Assembly: GCF_020509005.1 (NCBI RefSeq)
Contig: NC_063018.1
Span: 2,604,001-2,668,000 of the forward strand
Source: Fulvia fulva
Taxonomy: Eukaryota > Ascomycota > Dothideomycetes > Mycosphaerellales > Mycosphaerellaceae
Length of the DNA stretch: 64,000 bases
Direction: 5' to 3'
Positions 32,630 to 43,012 of the stretch are shown one piece after another. The translations under genes and the position numbers were made by a program. The notes beneath the pieces were generated by a model. The model saw nothing but the letters and a program-made list of their open reading frames with translations, was not told the DNA's origin and searched no databases. Positions within the stretch are counted from its first letter, which is position 1. Every line of letters begins with the position of its first letter.

Positions 32630-33706
32630 CAAGGAAGGAATCGTATTTAGCAAGCTAGCTACGAGATAAGGTGACAAGTCTTAACCGCGCTTTCCCACTC
32701 ATCTAGCACCACCGTGTAGCCTCGTTTCGAGAGGTTAGCCCGGAGCAAAAGCTTCCCTCTACGCCCTCCCTCCCTGTTTGCTCCTTAAGCCAATATCCAC
32801 CTCCATAGGCCTGAGCCCTTTAGTGCTCTCTATTGACCGACATGCGCATCCGTCCTCTCGGGCTGTACAGACAGTGTCAGCCGTCGCTGCCAGTGTACAC
32901 CACGCCCCAGGTTTTGACGCCCTTCGCGTTACCGCAGCCTATCTCTAGAAAGCGGCCGTCCATGCCTCGCAGGTCTGCTCGGGGCACACACCACGCCGGG
33001 CAGCGTACTCCTTGCGTTTCCACCTACTAACCAATATGAAGTTCCTTATCACCCTGCCCTCGATCCTCCCCGATCACAGAACTAATCCACTTGCATTGTA
33101 CGTCTTTTCCCCGTCCTAACAGCCGTCTTTTCCTTGCTCAGGCTATCGTCTTTTCCTCGTCGCAATCTACTATGTCAGACTAGGTGCGTTGTGTAGCGGG
33201 ACAGGCAGTGCCTTAGGCAAAACCCTCGTTCCTATACCGGGTGTTCAACAGGCCCTTACAGGCTTCGTCGCGTGTCCACCTACCCACCGCATTGCCCGCT
33301 GGCAAACACCAGATTGTTTCGTAGTCCGCTCGACGCCGTTGCATAGTCCGCTCAGTTGTTGTTCTGTAGTCCGCTCGTCTAATGTTCGTCGCTTAGCCCG
33401 CTCGGTTTGCGGTCTCCGGAGGTGAAAATTCTGCACTTATACCAGAGGTGTCCTGTCGAGCGTATAGGCCACGGTTCCGCGCCCTTCTTACACGTAGAAA
33501 GAAGAGGGACTCGCTCCCGACACGAGTACACGCTCGTCGGATGGTTTTCATACCCGTTTTGCTGGTAGTCCTCTGTTCGCCGCGGCTTCGCCTACGCTAC
33601 GCGCCCGTCGCGCCCACGACGCTCCAGCGTGAGAATACTTGGCTCTCTCGTAGCTAGACGAGAGGTTCGTAGCCGACACCACGTACAGGTGATTCTCGTC
33701 GTCGAC
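32630..33706 (-). repeat. R1: non-coding repeat R joined to the truncated 5' end of LINE D1
   Basis: About 1.08 kb; least mutated copy of R. Orientation is given in LINE sense (minus): it starts GTCGACGACGAGAAT at 33706 and ends CGATTCCTTCCTTGC at 32630. No convincing ORF (longest 60-80 codons). Contains four TAGTCCGCTC-type boxes (plus strand, 33322, 33344, 33367, 33394) and a 7-bp hairpin CTCTCGT-6 nt-ACGAGAG at 33645-33664. Other copies: 41263-42324, 53169-53572 plus 59869-60096, and 60097-61174. Confidence 0.85.
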
Positions 33707-34832
33707 CTAGTAACTTTAATAGTAACTTACCGAGGCGCCTTATACCTACTAAGTAACGTATTAGTACTAAGAAAGCGGAGCGCTTCGTATAGTAGATAAA
33801 GGACTTCTACGAGTACCTATATAAGTGCCTCCGTTATAATCAAGCCCTATAAGCTAATAATATAAATATGTACCGTACCGTACCGCCTAGATACTAGGAA
33901 GGCGACCGCGTCTATATTAATACTAAGAACTAGAAGTTATCGCGACTATCTAAGAAGCTCGACGTAAAGTAGTACGGACCGGTTACTATTACCGCTATAC
34001 TAGGACAGAACGTATATAGAGTCAACCTCGACGAGACCCGTATACGAGTATATAACTCGTTCTACGCAAACCTTCTACGACCGGCGGATCCCGAGGATAA
34101 TATACGTCCCCCGCTAATTAAGGTTATAGATAATATAGGCAATACGTTTAAAACGTAGGAGATTAAGCGCATTCTAGATTCAAAGCCGAAGGGCAGAGGC
34201 ATTACTATACTAGTGAAGTAGTAGGGATATTTAGATAGTAAGTCTACTTAGGAGCCCGCGTGCGTAGTATATAAAGATATACCGAAGGTAGTTATAGACT
34301 TCTAGTATAATAACCTAGCGAAGTCTATACCGGTTAACTTTTATCCGCTACCTAGTTAGATCCCGAATAAAACATTACGCGATATAAGACCTAAATTAGA
34401 TATATATAGTATAGATCTAGTACCTTAGGTAACTATAGTCGTACGACCTCCCTTTAACGGTACCGGTACTATAGCTCTTCCTATTAGTAACTATACGCCT
34501 TCTAATATTGCTATAGGTAATGTTAAAGGAGTTTTAGTACCTACTTCTAGTATATTATTAAGCGAGAGTACTAGCTCGACTATACCTTTATACGCTCGTA
34601 TAGGCCAAGTTAACTACCCGCCGGTATAGTAGGAGGGCGTAAGCGATATAAAGGCTTACGGTAAGCTAATAGATATAACGAGGGATGTAACGATAGAGGA
34701 TGTAATTAAAACGGCCTAGATAGAGCTACTTAATAAGACGGACGGTATAGAGGATAACGAAGCCTTCGTATATATACTAAGGAAGATTTCAGGACATACG
34801 CTTCGAGACGAAGGTGTTTTAAGGGGGGGTAG
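33707..34832 (+). mobile_element. Gypsy F: integrase C-terminus, chromodomain and 3' end, RIP-inactivated
   Basis: Plus strand, through stops: ADPEDNIRPPLIKVIDN near 34085-34135 after GDRVYINTK and YGPVTITAILGQNVYRVNL (integrase C-terminal fold), then a chromodomain-like ITILVK-stop-stop-GYLDSKST near 34200-34250. The 3' end is non-coding with the polypurine tract AAGGGGGGG at 34821-34829 directly before the LTR. The chromodomain makes it a chromovirus. Confidence 0.8.
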
Positions 34833-35026
34833 TGTCACGGCCGCTCCGTAAGTAAAGGATTAGTGAAGGGGCACGTGACCTTAGATTACGTAACGCTCGG
34901 CCCGAAGCCGACCCGTAACACCTCGGCCCTTAAGTATAGGCCTCGACCTTAGAACCTACTTCTCTCTTTAGCTATCAACTTTATTAATACTATACCCCTA
35001 TACTCTCGCACTATAGCCTCGTAACA
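34833..35026 (+). repeat. Gypsy F 3' LTR
   Basis: TGTCACGG...CTCGTAACA, 194 bp, matching 17370-17563. One of its two CACGTGAC boxes is intact; the other has become TACGTAAC. Confidence 0.88.
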
Positions 35027-35187
35027 GTCGTCTAAGGCGGGGGTAGTCCTAGCGGGGTTCGTAGGCGTATATTAAGGCGATTAAGTACTACTTACGCGTT
35101 AATAGGAACTAACCCTATAGCCTTAAAGGCCTTCTTATAGTTTAACGCGGTAAACACGTCGAAAAACGCGTCTTTAAACGCCGGAAG
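35027..35187 (-). pseudogene. Pogo/Fot1-like transposase C-terminal remnant
   Basis: Minus strand reads FFDVFTALNYKKAFKAIGLV, then PINA, a stop, VVLNRLNIRLRTP. This matches the familiar end of fungal pogo-family DDE transposases (F...AFT..NI..AF..TGLVP.....VL..L..KLRTP). Only about 50 residues remain, between the gypsy F LTR and the copia 3 LTR. RIP-mutated. Confidence 0.65.
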
Positions 35188-35942
35188 TGTTAAGAATATA
35201 TAGGTCATAGGGTCAATATTAGGTACTTAGGGGGATTAGTAATTAGGGCTTACTAGTCAAGTCCTAAGTATCGCTATCCCTCCTAAAACACCTATACTAT
35301 TAACTAGCAATACTATATATAGATATATACTATCCTATTAGGTCCTTCTTTATTATATAATCTATAATTTCTATCTTCTACGGCTACGTAATTCGTGTCC
35401 TATTCCTAATAGGTTATAAGCCCGGGTTAGCCTTTAGGTCTTATAGATTAAAGTCGTAGTAGTTATTCCTCTATAATACTAAAAGGAAGGGTAGACTAGA
35501 GGCTGCCTCCGTATTATATAGGAAGCTATAGCTCGCTATAGGTATATATTAGTCGTAAAAGAGCCTAGTAAGGCACTATTAGACTTTGACTAACTTAGGG
35601 GATTAGAAGAGAAGCCTATACTAATACCTTAGAAAGGTAGGCGAGCCTACTAGGAAGAGTTGCTCTTAGGACATCGTATTGTCCTTACTAACTAACTGTT
35701 CCGTCTAAGAGAGCCGTAGTGTCTTAGAACACCCTCTCCTAAGAGAGCTATAGACAGTGTCTTAGAAATACGATCCTTACGACCGACTTTCCTCGCTTTC
35801 TAGTAGATAGCTATTCTCTCTACTATTAACCTCGCGTTCGCTTTACCTCCTATCGATCCGATCGCGTACGAACGAATACCTTTCTTCTATAGGTAGCTAT
35901 CCTATCCTATACATAAAAGTAGTAAATAGCGAGTGTAGGGAA
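35188..35942 (+). mobile_element. Copia 3: 5' LTR, primer site and leader only, RIP-mutated
   Basis: The LTR at 35188-35411 (TGTTAAGAATATATAGG...CCTAATA) matches the copia 1 type. The primer site GGTTATAAGCCCGGG at 35412 has TG changed to TA. The leader follows copia 1 (compare 18160-18560) until about 35940, where LINE A2 begins. The coding part is absent. Confidence 0.85.
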
Positions 35943-38900
35943 TCATCGATCTCTACGCTAAAACACGACATATTCGAAAGCTCTTATTAAGGCTATTCTA
36001 ACGATATATAAAGCAGGCCACTACCCCTAGGACTAAGGGAGTTCTACCTTATTCAATCTAGATAGCTTAAAGCTCTCTTCACCCTGTTTCTTTAGCTCTA
36101 AACGCCGCGGAGGTACCTAGCTACATTAGGCAACTCCTAGGTAATAGTAGCCTAGGCTACGGCACTAACGGCGCCTACGGCCCTATAGGCGAAGCCCCCC
36201 TAAGACAACTAGTAGCAACTTATAGAGGACGCAAAAAGTATAGAAACTAACGATCAGCTCCCTTACCGGTCTCTATAGGTAATGATTACTTAGCTACGTA
36301 CGGCGCTTATACTGTCGTATTACCGAGGGTAATAAGAAATAAGGACGACGTCCTAGGCGATTAGTAAGGCCACCCGGAATTAACACCCCTATAGCTAGGC
36401 ATCGGTCGCGGCATCGATACTAGGCCCCCGCCTAACGTACGATGTAGTTACGATCCGTATTATAGTAAAGGAAGACTAGGCCGAAGTTACGAAGCTATCG
36501 AACAAGGAGCTCGCCTAACGAATTAACTAACTAGGGGTAGTCGTAGTGAACTAATAGTCTAACGGTACTCTATAGATCTATACTAGCTCTACTACTACTA
36601 GGAGGCACCTAGAGGCATAGCTATAGTAGGTATCTAAGGTTACGGTATTAGCGAAGGTCTTAATAAAACAATTTACGATCCTAGTCTACGATATGCCTAA
36701 GGAGTTTGACCTAACTAACTAGGGTCACCTACGCGCTCTCTAAGAGGACAACCCGGTCACTCTTAACTCTCTAATCTAGAAGGCGACTTGGCTCTACAGG
36801 AAATGGCTAGAAGGTAAGAAGGTCTCGGCGCTAATCGTATAGCTATAAGACGCGAAAGCGGCGGATCTAGCGATAGAACAAGGCCTAGTCTAGCAATATA
36901 GCCTCAAGATAGGAGAAAAGCACTCCTTATCCTTTCGTGTCCTCTAATGCTTCAAATGCTAATAGTATAGACACCAAACCTATACGTGTACAAATAAGTA
37001 GGCCTGCTCAAACTATATAGGAGACTATATATCTAGGGACTATATATCGACTACGAGACGGTACGCGAACTGTCCGGGGCACTACCTATCGTATAGTACG
37101 GAATGCCTATAGCGGAAACTAGCGAAAAACAAGGCAATCACAAACAGAACCGTCGCCCTAAGATTCTACGGCGACCGTAAGGCTAGCCTATACCGGAACT
37201 AACTAGCGGCGGTCGGGTATAAGCGCCCTAGGGCCGAGAACGATATAAAGGATACGTAACCTAGGGCGTACGGGAGGCCACGTACTCTACTAGCTACGGC
37301 GAGGGAATCTAACTAGGCCCGGCTCCCCTTTAGTATATAGCCGATAGGCGTAGACTAGGACGTATAGGGCAGTAGGACATAGGACGATATAGAGGAAATG
37401 ATTGTCGATGCCGATAACTAGCCTCGACACGCTTAGCATCATCTAGTATAACGTTAACTATAGTAAGGATATAGTCCAGAACCATTTCCTATACGAGGCG
37501 GACCCGCGCGTCCACTACGTCCTTATAATCTAGGAGCTATAGATTAACCCGGACTATAAGAGACTAACGACCTACAAGTTACTAGGCTACACGACATACC
37601 TACGAGGCGACGGTAGACCCCGCACGTACTTCTATATTAGCAAGGACATACTAGAATCCGACTAGGAGGTAGTGTACTACGTAGACGAAGAAGGCGGGGG
37701 CGATATTACCTCCCTCTACGTAGGTAGTACCTAGATACGCAACCTATATATACAACCGCTAGCCTCGAGGTCTAGCCGCGACCTAGGGGTCTATAGACAC
37801 CTAGACAGTACGCTTAAGAGACAAGGGTGCCACATCGTAGTAGGAGACTTCAATATATACTACCCTTCCTAGGAAAGCCTTATGTAGCCGCACCCTATAG
37901 CCGACGAAGTACTCGACTTGATAGCGAGCAACGCAATTGCCCTTAATACCCCGAAGGACCTAGGTACCTAGAAGAGAGGGGGACTCTAAGGCACGATCGA
38001 CCTCTCCTAGATCTTAGATAGCTACTACTACACGGTAACCTACTATAGGATCGAATATGAACTCGAGGCGTCGTTAGACTATATACTAGTCAGGACCTCT
38101 ATTACGATATAGATATAACGTATACTAGCGAGAACCCCTAAGCTAAACTAGGGAAAGGCCTACTAGGCTAATATCTAGGCGTACCTCGATGACTCTTAGA
38201 GGCTAGTCTAGATCGCGTAGTAGCAATATAATAGTAAAGACGAGATAGACGAAGCAGTCTAGGGGTTAATAGACAAAATAAGAAAAGCGACCTCACTTTA
38301 CGGTCCGCTTACCTAACTAACGATATAGTCTAAACTATACTAGACGCCGAAGTATACTACGGTAGTAAGAGAAGTAAGGAGAGCCCGCCGGGTATAGACG
38401 AGTAGCTATAGCGAGGAGGCCTAGAACGTATATAGGGAGGTATACTAATAGAAGAAAGCTATAATACGGAGGGAGAAAGCAGTCGGCTAGAGGGCTATAG
38501 TAGAAGAAATCGCCGGCAAGCTAGAGAGGATGTAGAAGCTAGCGAAATAGGCCCGACAGGACCCTATATAGGGCCCCTCCTTCTCTATCCTAGCGCTACA
38601 ATCGCCTAGTAGCCCGGTTAGCGACCCCGAGGCCAAGGCGCGTCTACTAGCTAGCAAGTTCTTCCCGCCCCTAGTCGAGGCTAATCTAAGCGATATAAAC
38701 AGCTCTACTCCCCTAGCCCCTAGTATCGCGGTCTAATAGGAGGTGTCCGAAGGAGAAGTTGCCGCTATACTAAGGAAGTTGCCGGCGAAGAAAGCCCCGG
38801 GGCCGGATAGGATCCTAAACGAGCTACTAAAGAAGTATAGAGATTAACTAGCCCTAGTAGTTATAGCGATCTTTAACGCCTACCTACAGACCGGATACTA

Positions 38901-41262
38901 CCCGATAGCTTTTAAATAATCGACGACAGTAGTCCTACGTAAGCCGTAGAAGGAAGACTATACGTAGGTGAAGTCGTACCGCCTAATTGCGCTCCTTAAC
39001 ACTCTTAGGAAGGCGCTTAAGAAGCTAGTTATAACGAGACTCTCCGAGGCGGTAGAGGAACACTCCCTACTCCCGGACACCTAGATAGGTACGCGCCTAT
39101 AGCGATCGACGCTATCCGCGATAGAACTTATTACCTCTTAGGTAAAGGCTATCTAGTATAAGAATAGGGACAAGGTGGCTTCCTTACTTAGCCTAGACAT
39201 ATCGGGAGCCTTCGACTACGTATTATATCCGCGGCTACTCTATATCCTAAAGTCGAAAGGACTCCCTAAGTAGCTTGTCAACTTCGTACGGTCCTACCTC
39301 TAAAACCGTAGTACGTCGATCCTAGTCGGCTAGTATAGAAGCCTATTTCAAGTAGTCTATACTAGAATCCCGTAAGGCTTAACGCTAGTACCTATTCTAT
39401 TCCTCTTCTTTATAGCGACGCTACTCCTAGCCCTAGAATCCTAGAACACCGCTACGAGTGGCTTCGTAGACGATATAAACATCCTAGCGTAGTCTTCCTC
39501 GACTAAGGAGAACTATAGGCTACTAGAAGAGAAGTACAAGATCTACGAGGACTAGGCTAGGAGGCACGGGGCTCGGTTTGCCCTAGAAAAGTACAATCTA
39601 ATACACTTTACGCGCCGGCCACGGTTCTACAATATATAAGCTTCTATCTAGATATAGGGGCATACGACTAACCCGGCAAATCAGCTTAGGATCCTCGGAC
39701 TATAGGTAGACCCGGCGCTACGGTAGAGGAAGTACGTATAGGCAATATTACGGAAAGCTAAACAGAATATAGCATTATACTAGAGGCTTACTACGTCTAT
39801 ATAGGGGGCGGACTTCCGGTAGTTACGACTTCTATATACGGCTATTATACGGCTAGTCCTTACCTATAGCAGCTAAGTGTAGTCCTTAGGCGAGAGGGCC
39901 TGCCTATCGAAGGGACTCGTCGCGCCGCTAGCGAAGATCTAAAACTAATGCCTAAGGAAGGTCACCGGTATATATAGATAGATAGATTTGTTATTCCCCT
40001 GTTCTAGGACCCTATCCGGCCTATATAGGTATATATCTATTGTTATAGATAAAGGGAAACCCGAATAGGTGAAAACCCTTCCCGCCCTCGACTACACCTT
40101 ATCTAGTTTAGCTTTCCCTCTAAACGTACGTAGTCTATATTACTACCCCGTTAGCCCCCGCTCCTAGCCGGTCTCGTCGCGCTACGTCGTATCCTCTCTT
40201 CCTATACTACTCCTACTAGGCGGTACTGTTCTAGCTAGGCCTTCTCTAGTATCTAGTTTGTAATACGCCGTAGGTCCTTAATGTTATTAAGAAGTGCCCT
40301 AACCGTCCGGTTCCTCGCCTTTACTATCTACTCCCCCCTTCCTAGCGACTACCTCGGATAGACGAGGAGTGCGTACCTACCGCCGATCGACCTATATATC
40401 TAGGGACTACGGACCTCCTACTTAGGCAAGTCGGTACAGTACCTAGTATAGAAGGTCATCGCTAGTATAGTCGTAAGGGCCCGCGAATTAGTACTAGCGT
40501 ATAGGGGCATTCGACCCGGAAACGAGCCGAACTACCGGGTTAGGGACGAATAGCTAGTAATATAATAGGAAGGTAAGAAATCGTTTATAGAGCAACTATA
40601 GAAAGAGAGGTAGAACAACTAGGTTATAGGGTATAGTGGACGCCCTTAGCTAGCGGGACAACCTAAGGAATAGTTAGCTACAAAATCCGCGGTCAAGCAC
40701 CCCCCGAAGCTTATCTACTACCGCCTTACGAGGGTATAGAGTAGTATAGTAACCTAACTACGAAGCGAACACATCGGCCTCTAGGGGTACCTATTATAGA
40801 GGAAGGTTCTAGGATATACGAATACTAGCTGCCCCTACGGCTATCGCTCCTAGAACGTACGGTACGTACTCCTCGTCTGTCCGAGGTGGTCGCTAGGAAG
40901 GGGGGAGTAGATAGTAAAGGCGAGGAACCGGACGATTAGGGCACTTCTTAATAACGCTAAGGACCTACGGCGCATTACGAACTAGATACTAGAGAAGGGC
41001 TAGCTAGAACAGTACCGCCTAGTAGGAGTAGTATAGGAAGAGAGGACACGACGTAGCGCGACGAGACCGGCTAGGAGCGGGGGCTAACGGGATAGTGATA
41101 TAGACTACGTACGTTTAGAGGAAAAGCTAAACTAGATAAGGAGTAGTCGGGGGCGGGAAGGGTTTTTACCTATTCGGGTTTCCCTTTATACATAACAATA
41201 GATATATACCTATATAGACCGGATAGGGTCCTAGAATAGGGGAATGACAAATCTATCTATCT
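35943..41262 (+). mobile_element. LINE A2, near full-length, RIP-inactivated, with an inverted self-insert
   Basis: Matches LINE A1 (8062-13018) along its length, with the same ORF1 zinc knuckles (about 36950-37130), endonuclease (about 37430-38110), RT (about 38750-39790) and Cys-rich end (about 40830). Differences from A1 are almost all CpA/TpG-to-TpA in one copy or the other, so both were mutated after divergence. It is interrupted at 39969-40377 and ends in the ATCTATCTATCTA tail at about 41250-41262, directly against repeat R2. No TSD was found. Confidence 0.88.
39969..40377 (-). mobile_element. Short LINE A 3' fragment inserted backwards in LINE A2
   Basis: 409 bases match the reverse complement of the last part of LINE A1 (about 12610-13018), beginning with the tail (GATAGATAGATTTG). 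About 47 bases of the host LINE (A1 12088-12134) are missing at the site instead of duplicated. Confidence 0.82.
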
Positions 41263-42324
41263 ATTTAGTAAGCTAGCTACGAGATAAGGTAACAAGTCTT
41301 AACCGCGCTTTCCTACTTATCTAGTACTAACGTATAGCCTCGTTTCGAGAGGTTAGCCCGGAGTAAAAGCTTCCCTCTACGCCCTCCCTCCCTATTTAGT
41401 CCTTAAGCCAATATCTACCTCTATAGGCCTAAGCCCTTTAGTACTCTCTATTAACCGATATACGTATCCGTCCTCTCGGGCTATAAAGATAGTATTAGCC
41501 GTCGCTACTAGTATACACTACGCCCTAGGTTTTAACGCCCTTCGCGTTACCGTAGCCTATCTCTAGAAAGCGGCCGTCTATACCTCGTAGGTTTACTCGG
41601 GGCATACACTACGCCGGGTAGCGTACTCCTTACGTTTCTACCTACTAACTAGAATAAAGTTCCTTATTACCCTACCCTCGATCCTCCCCGATTATAGATC
41701 TAATCTACTTATATTATACGTCTTTTCCCCGTCCTAATAGCCGTCTTTTCCTTACTTAGGCTATCGTCTTTTCCTCGTCGTAATCTACTATATTAGACTA
41801 GGTACGTTATATAGCGGGATAGGTAGTACCTTAGGCAAAACCCTCGGTCCTATACCGGGTATTTAATAGGCCCTTATAGGCTTCGTCGCGTGTCTACCTA
41901 CCTACCGTATTGCCCGCTAGTAAATACTAGATTATTTTGTAGTCCGCTCGACGCCGTCGTATAGTCCGCTTAGTTATTGTTCTATAGTCCGCTCGTCTAA
42001 TAGTCGTCGCTTAGCCCGCTTAGTTTACGGTCTACGGAGGTAAAAATTCTATACTTATACTAGAGGTGTCCTATTAAGCGTATAGGCTACGGTTCCGCGC
42101 CCTTCTTATACGTAGAAAGAAGAGGGACTCGCTCCCGATACGAGTATACGCTCGTCGGATAGTTTTTATACCCGTTTTACTAGTAGTCCTCTATTCGCCG
42201 CGGCTTCGCCTACGTTACGCGCCCGTCGCGCCTACGACGCTCTAGCGTAAGAATACTTAGCTCTCTTATAGTAAGACGAGAGGTTCGTAGCCGATACTAC
42301 GTATAGGTAATTCTCGTCGTCGAC
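41263..42324 (-). repeat. R2: RIP-mutated copy of repeat R
   Basis: Matches R1 from TATTTAG(T)AAGCTAG to the terminal GTCGTCGAC, about 1062 bp. CpA and TpG are largely gone, and the hairpin and box motifs are partly changed. Its left end abuts the LINE A2 tail in opposite orientation; its right end stops at the same base as in R1 and R3b, after which LINE A fragment sequence begins. Confidence 0.82.
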
Positions 42325-42836
42325 TATATAGATATAATATATACTAGCGAGAACCCCTAAGCTAAACTAGAGAAAGGCCTACTAGGCTTATATCTAGGTA
42401 TACCTCGACGACTACGAGAGGCTAGTCTAGATCGCGTAGTAGTAATATAATAGTAAAGACGAGATAGACGAGGCGGTCTAAGGGTTAATAGACGAAATAA
42501 GAAAAGCGACCTTACTTTACGTTCCGCTTACCTAACTAACGATATAGTCTAAACTATACTAGACGCCGAAGTGTACTACGATAGTAAGAGAAGTAAGGAG
42601 AGCCCGCCGGGTATAGACGAGTAGCTATAGCGAGGAGGCCTAGAACGTATATAGGGAGGTATACTAATAGAAGAAAGCTACGATACGAAGGGAGAAAGTA
42701 GTCGGCTAGAGAGCTATAGTAGAAGAAATTGCCGACAAGCTAGCGAGGATATAGAAGCTAGCGAAATAGGCCCGATAGGACCCTATATAGAGCCCCTCCT
42801 TCTCTATCCTAGCGCTGTAATCGCCTAGTGCTTACC
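42325..42836 (+). mobile_element. LINE A3 fragment (end of endonuclease, start of RT domain)
   Basis: About 510 bases matching LINE A1 10225-10735. Both ends are abrupt. RIP-mutated. Confidence 0.8.
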
Positions 42837-43012
42837 GCTTCTAGTACGACAGATTGACCGATAAGTAATAGAGAGAACTTACTAATACCTAAAGAGGGGT
42901 TTTCCCCGTACGACGGTTTTTCCCCCTCTCTTCCTTAATAGCCCCCGGCCTCGTAGACCTTTTAGGAGCTAGATAGGTATTATAAATATATTTATTTCTT
43001 TATTTATATATT
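42837..43012 (+). mobile_element. LINE B 3'-end fragment with tail
   Basis: Inverted match to 7280-7455, ending in TTTATTTCTTTATTTATATAT. In this orientation it is a plus-strand 3' end. RIP-mutated. Confidence 0.65.

Noticed and set aside
32630..33706. R as the normal 5' UTR of LINE D/C.
   Set aside because: Not excluded, but LINE A has no R, the LINE breakpoints differ between copies and one R is joined to the interior of another R, which fits template switching better. It stays as the main alternative.
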